From: Fimenecus sp045595185
GTDB lineage: Bacteria > Bacillota > Clostridia > Oscillospirales > Acutalibacteraceae
Direction of reading: 5' to 3'
DNA: 64,000 nucleotides
Assembly: GCA_045595185.1 (NCBI GenBank)
Contig: JAZNZX010000044.1
Span: 1-64,000, forward strand
Part shown: one piece after another, positions 24,635 through 33,397 of the stretch
Numbering within the stretch: position 1 is the stretch's first letter
How the letters are laid out: each line of letters starts with the position of its first letter
Notes under the pieces: generated by a model
Told to the model about the DNA's origin: nothing
Seen by the model: only the letters and a program-made list of their open reading frames with translations
Databases searched by the model: none
Position numbers and translations under genes: made by a program

Positions 24635-24751
24635 ATGTTAGCACAGGTTTTTGAATTTGTAATTTCAATTCTTGAAACAGTTAATGCTGCTGAGGTTCCG
24701 GGTCAGGTTTTTGATTTTGTTCTTGAACTGGTTGGAACAATTATGGGCTAA
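24635..24751 (+). CDS. 38-residue hydrophobic peptide, unknown function
   Basis: A complete small transcription unit: promoter at 24573, RBS GGGAGGTG at 24620-24627, ATG at 24635, TAA at 24749 and a 10-bp terminator hairpin at 24775. The peptide reads MLAQVFEFVISILETVNAA, then EVPGQVFDFVLELVGTIMG. Its two halves are alike (QVFEFVISILETVN versus QVFDFVLELVGTIM), suggesting an internal duplication or two amphipathic helices around a VPG turn. No lysines or arginines; net negative. It could be a membrane-associated peptide, signalling peptide or toxin-like product; nothing in it identifies a function. Confidence 0.7.
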   Translation: MLAQVFEFVISILETVNAAEVPGQVFDFVLELVGTIMG

Positions 24752-24774
24752 TTTAATAATACGCAAGGAATTGA

Positions 24775-24807
24775 CGGAGGAAGGGTTGACCTTTCTCTGT
24801 TTTTTTG
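24775..24807 (+). terminator. Terminator of the small peptide gene
   Basis: CGGAGGAAGG / CCTTTCTCTG (10 bp with two G-U pairs), GTTGA loop, followed by TTTTTTT. Confidence 0.85.
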
Positions 24808-24885
24808 TAATTACACTAAATGATTTTGCATTTCATACTCATTTATGATATACTCATTATGTAGAATGAACTTTTGGAGGTAATG

Positions 24886-25806
24886 ATGAGTAAAATCGAC
24901 ATTAAAAAATTAAAAAGTGAGTTTTTTGGGGAATTAAAGGGACTGAAATTCAAGAATTTCTTTATTCTTTTTATTGCGGGTATTATCAATTCAATCGGTG
25001 TTACAATGTTTTTAGCACCTGTGAATCTTTATGACAGCGGTGTTTCGGGTACATCTATGCTTTTGTGGCAGGTTACACCTGAACAGTTTAACCTTTCATT
25101 CTTTCTTGTAATTATCAATATTCCTCTTTTTCTTTTTGGTCTTAAAAAGCAAGGACTTCAATTCACCATATATTCCTTATGGGCAGTTCTTATTTACTCA
25201 TTGTCCTCATTTATGATTACAGATATTCTGCCTGTTGATGTTGCAAATTCATCACCATTTGCAGGTAATGATTTAGTTCTTTGTGCAATTTTTGGCGGTC
25301 TTATTTCAGGTGTCGGTAGTGGTCTTACCATTCGTTATGGCGGTGCTATTGACGGAATTGAGGTTATGGCAGTTATTTTTTCAAACAAGCTCAATATGAC
25401 CGTCGGCACATTTGTAATGATTTACAATGTTATTTTATATATTATAATCGGCATTGTTTTCAGAAGCTGGGAATTACCGCTTTATTCTATTATCACATAT
25501 ACAGTCGGCATTAAATCGGTTGACTTTATTGTTGAAGGTCTTGACAAGGCAAAATCAGTTATGATTATTACTGAAATGGAAGAAGAAATATGTGATGCGT
25601 TAAGCCATAATTTCGGTTACGGTGTTACACAGATTCATGCAACAGGCTATTATTCAGGCAAATCTCGTTCGGTTATTTACTTTGTTGTGAACCGTTTCCA
25701 GATTGCCAAGCTTAAAATGATTGTGTCAGCAATTGACCCGTCTGCGTTCATTACAATTTCCGAAACCTCTGACGTTTTAGGTAGCAGTCTTAAAGGGAAA
25801 AACTAA
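24886..25806 (+). CDS. YitT family membrane protein
   Basis: A 306-residue YitT/DUF161 protein: an N-terminal membrane domain with about five hydrophobic segments between residues 20 and 200 (FFILFIAGIINSIGVTMFLA; GLISGVGSGLTIRYGGAIDG; YNVILYIIIGIVF) and a C-terminal DUF2179 domain (~225-300) with FGYGVTQIHATGYYSGKSRS. Function in the family is uncertain, possibly transport. The ATG at 24886 is favoured over 24883 because GGAGG ends at 24880. Monocistronic. Confidence 0.9.
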   Translation: MSKIDIKKLKSEFFGELKGLKFKNFFILFIAGIINSIGVTMFLAPVNLYDSGVSGTSMLLWQVTPEQFNLSFFLVIINIPLFLFGLKKQGLQFTIYSLWAVLIYSLSSFMITDILPVDVANSSPFAGNDLVLCAIFGGLISGVGSGLTIRYGGAIDGIEVMAVIFSNKLNMTVGTFVMIYNVILYIIIGIVFRSWELPLYSIITYTVGIKSVDFIVEGLDKAKSVMIITEMEEEICDALSHNFGYGVTQIHATGYYSGKSRSVIYFVVNRFQIAKLKMIVSAIDPSAFITISETSDVLGSSLKGKN

Positions 25807-25832
25807 TGGAATAACAAATTCGGTCATAATAC

Positions 25833-25861
25833 TTGCATAATATTATTTTTTATTGTATAAT
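25833..25861 (+). promoter_or_regulatory. Promoter of the TAXI-TRAP operon
   Basis: TTGCAT (25833-25838), 17-bp spacer, TATAAT (25856-25861). Confidence 0.75.
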
Positions 25862-25926
25862 ATTTCTAAATAATTTTCGTTAGGTGTATTTTTATGCAAA
25901 CGAAATGTAAAATAGGAGGATATTTT

Positions 25927-26913
25927 ATGAAAAAAAGATTAGTAGTAGTTCTCGCATTAGTTCTTGTTTTCACATCTCTCTTTATGACAGCTTGTGGCGA
26001 CAATAACGGTGACCAGACAGCAGAAGGTGACATTTCTACAGTTAAAATCAATGTAGGTTCAGGTGGTTCAACAGGTACATACTATGGTTTCTGTAATGTT
26101 ATTTCTACCGTTCTTAAGGAAGAAACAGGTGCTCAGCTCACAGTTCAGTCATCAGGTGCTTCAAAGGCAAACATCCTTGACATCGACGACGGTGTTGTTG
26201 ACATGGCTATTGTTCAGAACGACGTTATGGACTATGCTTACAACGGAACATCTCTCTTTGAAAGCGACGGAGCAATCAAGTCTTTCTCAACTCTTGGTGC
26301 TGTTTATGCTGAGGTTTGTCAGATTGTTGCTCGTGCTGATTCAGGTATCAAGACAGTTGCTGACCTTAAGGGCAAGAAGGTTTCTGTTGGTGACAGTGGT
26401 TCAGGTGTTGAATTCAACGCACAGCAGATTCTTGGTGCTTACGACATCACATTTGAAGATATCGACAAGCAGAACTTAAGCTTTGATGCTTCTGCAAATG
26501 CTCTTAAAGACGGTAAGATTGACGCATTCTTCTGCACAGCAGGTGCTCCTACTGTTGCTATTACAGACCTTTCAACAACTACAGGTATCGTTCTTGTTGA
26601 AATTGATGATGCTCACCTTGCAAAGCTTCAGGAAACATACGGTTTCTATGCTGCTTATAAAGTACCGGCAGGCACATACAAGGGTATTGACAAGGATGCT
26701 CAGACAGTTGCTGTTAAAGCTACATTCATCGTAAGCAACGACCTTAGTGAAGAAACAGTTTACCAGCTTACAAAGGCTATTTATGAAAATGCAGACAAGT
26801 ATTCACACGATAAGGCTAAGGAAATGAGCCTTGAATATGCTGTATCAAGCATTTCAGTTCCGTTCCATCCAGGTGCAGATAAGTACTACAAAGAAGTTGG
26901 CGCTATTAAATAA
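25927..26913 (+). CDS. TAXI-family TRAP transporter solute-binding lipoprotein
   Basis: A 328-residue extracytoplasmic receptor. The signal MKKRLVVVLALVLVFTSLFM ends in lipobox MTAC. TAXI hallmarks: NVGSGGSTGTYYGFCNVIST near the mature N-terminus, LTVQSSGASKANILDIDDG, a QIVARADSGIKTVADLKGKK hinge and KIDAFFCTAGAPT. These receptors bind dicarboxylates, glutamate or other small acids; the ligand is not evident. RBS AGGAGG lies before the ATG at 25927. First gene of a three-gene operon with a DUF1850 protein and the fused permease; its stop overlaps the next ATG by one base. Confidence 0.93.
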   Translation: MKKRLVVVLALVLVFTSLFMTACGDNNGDQTAEGDISTVKINVGSGGSTGTYYGFCNVISTVLKEETGAQLTVQSSGASKANILDIDDGVVDMAIVQNDVMDYAYNGTSLFESDGAIKSFSTLGAVYAEVCQIVARADSGIKTVADLKGKKVSVGDSGSGVEFNAQQILGAYDITFEDIDKQNLSFDASANALKDGKIDAFFCTAGAPTVAITDLSTTTGIVLVEIDDAHLAKLQETYGFYAAYKVPAGTYKGIDKDAQTVAVKATFIVSNDLSEETVYQLTKAIYENADKYSHDKAKEMSLEYAVSSISVPFHPGADKYYKEVGAIK

Positions 26914-27440
26914 TGAGCCATAAAACCTTGAATTTTTCAAAAAAAAGGTTAATTATAGCAGCCGTTTTAATGACAATCATTACAGCGGCTGCTGTTTTAA
27001 TAAGTCTTTTGTCAACGCCTTATCTTGTAATATATGTAGATGATACAAATGCAAGATATATTACGCAAAAGGCTGATGAGGGACTTATGTTTTCGGTGGA
27101 ATTTATCCACTCAGTTAACCAAACTCCTGTTAAAGATACATTTATTATTGAGAATGAGCAAATAAGAGCTTATTCAACCACATATCGTTCATTTGGTGCA
27201 GGTGTCCAGACATCTCTTGACGAAGGACAGACTATGACCTATGACGATGACGGAAATATGGTCATTACGGGTTTTGACTTTACTTATGACCCGTTAAGAT
27301 ATATTGTGGGTACGGTTTCTGACCATATACTCACTATTGATGGCAAGGAAATCAGCCTTCGTGACCTTTGTGGCAGAAACGCAAAAGTTGTTTTCGAAAT
27401 TGCCACACCATTAGAAATTCTGACGAAAGGATTGTTGTAG
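26913..27440 (+). CDS. DUF1850 protein of the TAXI-TRAP operon
   Basis: A 175-residue protein with one N-terminal membrane segment (LIIAAVLMTIITAAAVLISL) and an exported domain carrying VEFIHSVNQTPVKDTFIIEN and YRSFGAGVQTSLDEGQTM, the DUF1850 pattern. DUF1850 genes are known neighbours of TAXI transporters; the role is unknown. TAATG overlap with the receptor gene and only 3 nt before the permease. Confidence 0.85.
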   Translation: MSHKTLNFSKKRLIIAAVLMTIITAAAVLISLLSTPYLVIYVDDTNARYITQKADEGLMFSVEFIHSVNQTPVKDTFIIENEQIRAYSTTYRSFGAGVQTSLDEGQTMTYDDDGNMVITGFDFTYDPLRYIVGTVSDHILTIDGKEISLRDLCGRNAKVVFEIATPLEILTKGLL

Positions 27441-27443
27441 TTA

Positions 27444-29420
27444 ATGTCAGATGTAAACACAAAACCAATTACAATGGAAGCTGACGAAGAAGTTATTGAC
27501 GTTGATAAGATTATGGCTGAATTTGATAAAGAGTCAAATACGCGTCACTTCACAGGCATCTTCCAGAAGATAATTAAAGGTGCAATGGTAATTTTCTCTC
27601 TTTATGTTATGCTTGACGGTTGGACAGGCACAATGGAAGAAAGACAGAAAATGTCATTGTTTATCGGAATAATTGTTTTCCTTGCATTTATTATCTTCCC
27701 AAGTCACAAAAAAGAAAAAAAGAGACCTAATCATGTACCGTTTTATGATTGGATTTTTGCAATTTTAGGTTCAGGTGCCTTCTTCTATTACACAATTAAC
27801 TGTCAGGCGATTGTTGACAGAGCATCAAGAATCAATGAAATTGATATTGCAATCGCAATTATCGGTACAGTTTTGTTGTTTGAGGCTTGCCGTAGAGTTG
27901 TAGGCTTACCTATTGTTATAGTTTCATCAATATTTATTGCATATGCATTCTTTGTGGTTAACCGCAACCCCTTGAGAATCATTATGTATAAGCTTTTCTA
28001 TACAACAGAAGGTATTGCAGGTACTCCTCTTAATGTTTGTGCATCATTTATCGTTCTTTTCATAATTTTTGCTTCGTTCCTTGAGCAATCAGGTATCGGT
28101 GCATTCTTCGTTGACCTTGCTAACTCAATCGCAGGTAAATCAGTTGGTGGTCCTGCTAAGGTTGCTGTTATTTCAAGTGCTATGGAAGGTATGTATTCAG
28201 GTTCTTCTGTTGCTAACACAGTTGGTAGCGGTTCTGTTACAATTCCTACTATGAAGCGTTGCGGATATAAGCCTGAATTTGCTGCTGCTGTTGAGGCTGC
28301 CGCTTCAACAGGCGGTCAGATTATGCCACCTATTATGGGTGCTGCTGCTTTCCTTATGACCGAATATACAGGACTTCCTTACGCACAGATTGCTATCGCT
28401 GCAATTCTTCCTGCTGTTCTTTACTTCACAGGTATCTTTATGATGATTCACTTTGAAGCAAAGAAGCTTGGTCTTAAGGGTCTTCCAAAAGAATCAATTC
28501 CTAACTTCTTTAAGCTTGTTTTAACAAAGGGTTACCTTCTTCTTCCTGTTGTAGCTCTTGTTATAGCTATGAACTATTATTCACCTGCAAAGTCTGCAAT
28601 TTTCGCTATTCTTGTTGCAATCGGTGTAAAGGTTATCGAAAGCATTGTTAAATCAATCGTTCATAAGAAATTGGAATTTGATATCGGACTTTACATTCAG
28701 TCACTTGCAAACGGTACAAAGAATGCTATCGGTGTTGCTCTTGCTTGTGCTGTTGCAGGATGTATTTCTGCTATGGTTCAGCAGACAGGTCTTGCTAATG
28801 TGCTTTCATCACTTGTACAGTCAGCATCACAGATTCATCCGATTTTCGCATTGATGCTTACAATGCTTATGTGTATCGTTCTCGGTATGGGTGTTCCTAC
28901 AACTGCAAACTATGTTATTATGGCATCAATGGTTGCTCCTATTCTTATGCGTAGCTTGAGCCTTCCTGTACTTGCTGCTCATATGTTTGTATTCTATTTC
29001 GGTATTGTTGCCGATATTACTCCTCCTGTTGCTCTTGCAGCTTATGCAGGCTCTGCTATCGCAAAGTCAAATCCGATGAAAACAGGTGTTACTGCTACAA
29101 GACTTGCAATTACTGCATTTATCGTTCCTTACATTTTTGCTTTCAGTCCTGAAATGCTTATTGTCGGTTCAGATAAGCCTTGGTACGAAATTGTCCTTCT
29201 TGTCGTTACAGCACTCTGCGGTATTTATATAATTTCCGCAGGTATGGAAGGGTATATGTTCAAGAATATGTCATGGTTTGAAAGAATCCTTTCTCTTGCA
29301 GGCGGTCTTTGTATGATTATCCCCGGCATTGCAACAGATGCTGTCGGTCTTGCACTTATAGTTTTTGTATTTATTATCCAGAAGCTCGGTGCTAAAAAAG
29401 AACAGGCAAAAACAACATAA
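27444..29420 (+). CDS. TRAP transporter fused permease (4TM/12TM)
   Basis: A 658-residue polytopic protein joining the small DctQ-like and large DctM-like subunits, as usual for TAXI systems. A cytoplasmic N-terminus of ~45 residues is followed by many hydrophobic segments. The DctM signature regions are visible: VFIVLFIIFASFLEQSG-type helix, PAKVAVISSAMEGMYSGSSV with ANTVGSGSVTIPTMKRCGY, and later GMGVPTTANYVIMASMVAP with ADITPPVALAAYAGS. It carries substrate with Na+ or H+ coupling together with the receptor encoded upstream. A terminator follows. Confidence 0.95.
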   Translation: MSDVNTKPITMEADEEVIDVDKIMAEFDKESNTRHFTGIFQKIIKGAMVIFSLYVMLDGWTGTMEERQKMSLFIGIIVFLAFIIFPSHKKEKKRPNHVPFYDWIFAILGSGAFFYYTINCQAIVDRASRINEIDIAIAIIGTVLLFEACRRVVGLPIVIVSSIFIAYAFFVVNRNPLRIIMYKLFYTTEGIAGTPLNVCASFIVLFIIFASFLEQSGIGAFFVDLANSIAGKSVGGPAKVAVISSAMEGMYSGSSVANTVGSGSVTIPTMKRCGYKPEFAAAVEAAASTGGQIMPPIMGAAAFLMTEYTGLPYAQIAIAAILPAVLYFTGIFMMIHFEAKKLGLKGLPKESIPNFFKLVLTKGYLLLPVVALVIAMNYYSPAKSAIFAILVAIGVKVIESIVKSIVHKKLEFDIGLYIQSLANGTKNAIGVALACAVAGCISAMVQQTGLANVLSSLVQSASQIHPIFALMLTMLMCIVLGMGVPTTANYVIMASMVAPILMRSLSLPVLAAHMFVFYFGIVADITPPVALAAYAGSAIAKSNPMKTGVTATRLAITAFIVPYIFAFSPEMLIVGSDKPWYEIVLLVVTALCGIYIISAGMEGYMFKNMSWFERILSLAGGLCMIIPGIATDAVGLALIVFVFIIQKLGAKKEQAKTT

Positions 29421-29438
29421 AAAGTTTTAAATATGATT

Positions 29439-29474
29439 AAAGACGCTGTAATTAAAACACAGCGTCTTTTTGTT
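29439..29474 (+). terminator. Terminator of the TAXI-TRAP operon
   Basis: AAAGACGCTGT / ACAGCGTCTTT stem with AATTAAAAC-type loop, then TTTTGTTTT. Confidence 0.9.
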
Positions 29475-29485
29475 TTAGTTATTCA

Positions 29486-29668
29486 AATTGTAATTTGTCG
29501 GGATGAACAACCAATTTGGTAAGTCATTCTGAGCATAGCGAAGAATCTCTCGCATTTCATCAGTCACCCTGAGTGAAACGAAGGGTCTATTAAAATAGGA
29601 CAGAGATTCTTCGTCACTTTGTTCCTCAGAATGACACTAACTTTAAACATACCGATAAACTCCAATTT
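29486..29668. repeat. MITE-like element, copy f (core type A)
   Basis: Left end AATTGTAATTT-GT-CGGGATGA; right end CATACCGATAAACTCCAATTT; core with GTCATTCTGAGCATAGCGAA and CTCAGAATGAC arms plus the extra CCCTGAGTGAAACGAAGGGT segment also seen in copy b. Confidence 0.85.
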
Positions 29669-29682
29669 GTATGTATGAGTTC

Positions 29683-29856
29683 GTGAAGTTTTTGACAGAG
29701 TGAAGTTTTTGACAGAGTGAAGTTTTTCTTTGAAAAGTGAAGTTAAGTTTGTTATTGCACCATCAGGTGCAACTTCACTACAAAGTAACTTCACTGTATT
29801 TATACAACTTCACTTGCCGTAAGGCAAACTTAGTTGAATGCTTTGCATTCACTCGA
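29683..29856. repeat. Multi-hairpin array 3 (GTGAAGTT / AACTTCAC spacer motif)
   Basis: GTGAAGTT occurs in direct orientation at 29683, 29700, 29717 and 29737, then inverted (AACTTCAC) at 29771, 29787 and 29806, with a degenerate fourth near 29827. Gaps contain short sequences and hairpins such as TTTCTTTGAAAA, TTGCACCATCAGGTGCAA (centre), TACAAAGTA, TGTATTTATACA, TTGCCGTAAGGCAA and GAATGCTTTGCATTC. The first two gaps are identical (TTTGACAGA). The array begins 14 bp after MITE copy f. Same plan as arrays 1 and 2. Confidence 0.87.
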
Positions 29857-29917
29857 CGAACTCAAATTCATCAAATTATTTTATATGATACTATGTTCCT
29901 ATAAATATTGTTTTTCA

Positions 29918-29946
29918 TTGACAAATCAACAAAAAAGGGGTAAAAT
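29918..29946 (+). promoter_or_regulatory. Promoter of the GtrA/GH3/DUF819/lyase operon
   Basis: TTGACA (29918-29923), 17-bp spacer, TAAAAT (29941-29946), about 37 bp before the GTG start at 29983. Confidence 0.75.
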
Positions 29947-29982
29947 GTATAGATGTGAAAATATGTAAAAAGGGGGATTTTT

Positions 29983-30513
29983 GTGGCGAAAGCAAAGACA
30001 CCTTTGACAGCAGAAGAAACAGCAATACAAAAGGCAAAAAACAAGGAAACTCTTATTCAGTTTTTTAAGAATTTCTTTATGGGATTTGTGGTGACAATTC
30101 TTGAAAGTCTTTCTCTTAATCCTTTGTACAAACTGTTTGACGGGACTTGGGTTGCTGAAAAATTCGGTCTGCTTTTAGTGGCAAATTCCGTAAGCATCGT
30201 AATATTTTTCTTCGTAAGATTTTTTGTGAATTACTTCTGGGTATTCCACAGTAAGAAAAATATTCTTAAAATTCTGCCTTTATTTGCAGTGTTGATTGTT
30301 GCTTTCTCTTGGTCAACAACAGAACTTATTGACCTTATGATAAGACTTTTCAATATGTCAGCTTCGGCAGTTGAACTTTTAGGGGACGACACAATAAGAC
30401 TTATTTCAAAGCTTACTGTTACTTATGTAATGGGTATTGTAAACTTTGTGATTTGCAAAGTATTTATTTTTAATGATAAAAAAGAGGAAAAATCGGAGGA
30501 TGAAACAGTATGA
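29983..30513 (+). CDS. GtrA-like membrane protein
   Basis: A 176-residue protein with about four membrane segments (near 31-45, 62-84, 96-112 and 140-160). The phrases FFVRFFVNYFWVFHSKKN after the second helix and GIVNFVICKVFIFNDKK at the end resemble the N-x-x-F-W-V-F endings of GtrA/DPMS-like proteins involved in moving polyprenol-linked sugars or in cell-surface glycosylation. GTG start after GGGGG. The stop overlaps the start of the GH3-family gene by 4 nt, so they are coupled. Confidence 0.65.
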   Translation: MAKAKTPLTAEETAIQKAKNKETLIQFFKNFFMGFVVTILESLSLNPLYKLFDGTWVAEKFGLLLVANSVSIVIFFFVRFFVNYFWVFHSKKNILKILPLFAVLIVAFSWSTTELIDLMIRLFNMSASAVELLGDDTIRLISKLTVTYVMGIVNFVICKVFIFNDKKEEKSEDETV

Positions 30514-32216
30514 GTAAATTTATGAAACGAATGATGGTTAATTTTGGTGTAATGCTTGGTCGTGGTGAACTTGCAAAATTAGCATTCTATTCTCATCACG
30601 CTGTATGGCAGCAGGAAAGAAACCTTAAAAAGCTTATGAGAGCAAATAAGAATACTGAATACGGTAAGCTTCACAACTTCAAGGATGTAAAATCTGTTGA
30701 GGATTATCAGAGAATCGTACCTTATTCATGGTATCCTGATTATGCACCATACATTGACCGTATGGCAAATAATGGTGAGAAGAACCTTATTACAGCAAAA
30801 TATATTCCTAAATACAACGAATCATCAGGTAGTACAGGTAAGTCAAAGCTTGTTCCAATGGGACTTTGGGGTACATGGGTTTGTCAGTGCTTCAGCTTCA
30901 GTGCACCTGTTGGTTGTGCTCATAAATGGTTCAGAGCACACGGTCAGAAAATGCCGCTTCAGAAGGGACTTCTGACCGTTGAAGTTCTTCATCATAAGAC
31001 TCCAAGTGGACAGACAGCAGCTGGTCTTGCTGCTCATCCAATGCTTTTCTTAAAGCCAATTACCCGTTTCTTCGCAACATCCCCAAGAGAGGTTATGTAT
31101 CCTGAAACAAGAGAACCAATGGATATGCACTATATGAAACTCCGTCACGCTCTTATTCATGATGATGTTACATATCTTGGAACTGTTTTCATCACAATGC
31201 TTGAAGCGATGTTCTTTTATCTTGAAAACAACTGGGAAATGATTTGTGACGACATTGAAAAGGGTACAATCAACGAAAGCATCGTTTGTCCTCCTGATGT
31301 CCGTAAAAAGCTTCTCAAGAAATTAAAGCCGATGCCTGAAAGAGCAGAACAGCTTCGAAAGGAATTCCGTAAGGGCTTTGACGATGAACCAATTGCACCA
31401 AGAATTTGGCCACAACTTGCATGGCTTTATGGTATGGGTACAGGTAGCCTTTCACTTTACGAAAAGAAACTTCGTAGATATATGGGTCCTGACCTTCCTT
31501 TCCACTATCTTGGTTATGCAGCATCAGAAGGTCTTATGGCTGTTCCAATTGAACTTAACTCATTTGAATATGTAATGCTTCCACAGAATGGTTTCTATGA
31601 ATTCCTTCCTATTGATGCTCCTGAAGACAGTAAACCACTTACAATTTCACAGCTTGAGCCTGGTAAGGATTATGAAATCATCGTAACAAATATGAGTGGT
31701 CTTTACAGATACAGAATTGAAGACGTTGTTCGTTGTACAGGTTACTACAAGCAGTCACCAAAGGTTACATTCCTTTACAGACGCAATCAGATTGCTAATA
31801 TCAGTGGTGAAAAGATTAACCAGACAGCATTCGACCTTCTTGTAAATGACCTTTCAGAAGAGGTTGGCGAAGAATTTATCGGTTACAGCATCTATCCTGA
31901 CCGTACAACTTCACCTGGTCACTACTGCGTTCTTATTGAGCCTGTAAATGATATTCCTGACAGCGAATGTGCAAGATATGCAGAAATTTTTGAAAAGAAT
32001 CTTTGTGAAACCAATGTTCTTGTTCCTCCGCTTCTCCGTAACGGTGCTCTCGGTCATTGTGAAGTTAAATTCCTCAAGAAAGGCACTTATGAGGATTACC
32101 GTCAGGTACTCAAGGACAGAGGTGCAAACCTTAATCAGGTTAAGCCTATTAAGGTTATTGACAATGATGACAGACGTGACTTCTTCTTGTCACATGTCCG
32201 TGATTCACTTAAATAA
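30510..32216 (+). CDS. GH3-family acyl-adenylate/amido synthetase
   Basis: A 568-residue protein of the GH3 (auxin-responsive promoter) branch of the adenylate-forming superfamily. The ATP-binding motif ESSGSTGKSKLVPM is at ~104-117, and YLGYAASEGLMAVP and YEIIVTNMSGLYRYRIEDVV are the other GH3 signatures. Plant members join amino acids to auxin or jasmonate through an acyl adenylate; bacterial members are little studied. It therefore probably couples a carboxylic acid to an amine. No signal peptide. Second gene of the four-gene operon that ends with the S1P-lyase-like enzyme. Confidence 0.88.
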   Translation: MSKFMKRMMVNFGVMLGRGELAKLAFYSHHAVWQQERNLKKLMRANKNTEYGKLHNFKDVKSVEDYQRIVPYSWYPDYAPYIDRMANNGEKNLITAKYIPKYNESSGSTGKSKLVPMGLWGTWVCQCFSFSAPVGCAHKWFRAHGQKMPLQKGLLTVEVLHHKTPSGQTAAGLAAHPMLFLKPITRFFATSPREVMYPETREPMDMHYMKLRHALIHDDVTYLGTVFITMLEAMFFYLENNWEMICDDIEKGTINESIVCPPDVRKKLLKKLKPMPERAEQLRKEFRKGFDDEPIAPRIWPQLAWLYGMGTGSLSLYEKKLRRYMGPDLPFHYLGYAASEGLMAVPIELNSFEYVMLPQNGFYEFLPIDAPEDSKPLTISQLEPGKDYEIIVTNMSGLYRYRIEDVVRCTGYYKQSPKVTFLYRRNQIANISGEKINQTAFDLLVNDLSEEVGEEFIGYSIYPDRTTSPGHYCVLIEPVNDIPDSECARYAEIFEKNLCETNVLVPPLLRNGALGHCEVKFLKKGTYEDYRQVLKDRGANLNQVKPIKVIDNDDRRDFFLSHVRDSLK

Positions 32217-32236
32217 TTAAAAAAGAAGGTTCATAA

Positions 32237-33385
32237 ATGAATATATTACTCGCAATATTATTCATATTGCTTCCTGCTCCGATTATTTGGTTAAATAACA
32301 GAGTTAAAATAATTGAAAAGATTGGTATAGTTATCATTTGTTATGCACTTGGTATGCTTGTTGGTAATATTGGCGTGATTCCTGAAAGCTTTTCGGGAAT
32401 CCAGACCACCATTCAGGATGTAAGTGTTTGTCTTGCATTACCGCTTATCCTCTTTTCAATTGACATAAACAAGTGGAAAAAGACTGCTAAAAAAGGTCTT
32501 GTCTGTATGGGACTTGCAGTTGTTTCAATTGCAACGGTTGTTTTTGTTCTTCATATGATTTTCAGAGAAAACAATCCTAATGTTGCTGACTACGGTGCTT
32601 TGGCAATCGGTGTTTATACAGGCGGTACAGTCAATGTGGCATCAATTGCCGCTGCAAGAAACATTCCTGAAAATTCATATATTATGTTCAATACTGTTGA
32701 TATGGTTGTATCTGCATTCTATATGCTTTTCCTTACATCTTTAGGTAGAAAATTTTTCCAGAAAGTATTCCGCCTTCCTGAGTTCCAGGGAAATAAAAAT
32801 GTAGGAAAACTTGAAGAAATTGACAATGACAACAGTTACAAAGGGATGGCAAAACCTGCAATTTTAGGAAAACTTGTACTTGCATTTCTTCTTTCAGCAG
32901 TAATTGTGGGTGTTTCTTATGTAGCAGGTACTTTTGTAAAAGGCTACGAAACAGCAGTTACAATCATTCTTATTACAACAATATCAATCGCTTGTTCATT
33001 TATCAAGCCTGTGCGTGAAATCAAGAAAACAACATCACTTGGTATGTACATAATTTACATTTTCTGTTTCACGGTTGCAACAATGGCAGATTTCTCTGAA
33101 ATTGTTCATTTCGATTATACAATTATCATTTATGTAACAGTTTCAATTTTCGGCAGTATGCTTTTACATGCTTTACTTTGTAAATTTGCAAAAGTTGACT
33201 CTGACACAATGATTGTAACATCAGTTTCTGCAATCTGTTCACCGCCATTCGTACCTGTTGCTGCGGCAGCACTCAATAACAACGCTGTGCTCGTATCAGG
33301 TCTTACAACAGGTATTATCGGTTATGCAGTTGGTAACTATTTAGGTATTTTCATGCATATCATTCTTGAAAATTTACCATTCTAA
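32237..33385 (+). CDS. DUF819 family integral membrane protein
   Basis: A 382-residue polytopic protein with roughly ten hydrophobic segments. The DUF819 (YjcL-like) pattern is seen: LALPLILFSIDINKWKKTAK, then ALAIGVYTGGTVNVASIAAA and a second half with SVSAICSPPFVPVAAAALNN and LVSGLTTGIIGYAVGNYLG. The family is thought to be a transporter, but substrates are not established. AGAAGG precedes the ATG; 12 nt separate it from the lyase-like gene, which suggests it moves that enzyme's substrate or product. Confidence 0.85.
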   Translation: MNILLAILFILLPAPIIWLNNRVKIIEKIGIVIICYALGMLVGNIGVIPESFSGIQTTIQDVSVCLALPLILFSIDINKWKKTAKKGLVCMGLAVVSIATVVFVLHMIFRENNPNVADYGALAIGVYTGGTVNVASIAAARNIPENSYIMFNTVDMVVSAFYMLFLTSLGRKFFQKVFRLPEFQGNKNVGKLEEIDNDNSYKGMAKPAILGKLVLAFLLSAVIVGVSYVAGTFVKGYETAVTIILITTISIACSFIKPVREIKKTTSLGMYIIYIFCFTVATMADFSEIVHFDYTIIIYVTVSIFGSMLLHALLCKFAKVDSDTMIVTSVSAICSPPFVPVAAAALNNNAVLVSGLTTGIIGYAVGNYLGIFMHIILENLPF

Positions 33386-33397
33386 GGAGGTAACATT

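Noticed and set aside
29564..29794. 76-residue minus-strand open frame over MITE copy f and array 3
   Set aside because: It is made of repeat sequence shared with other non-coding copies.
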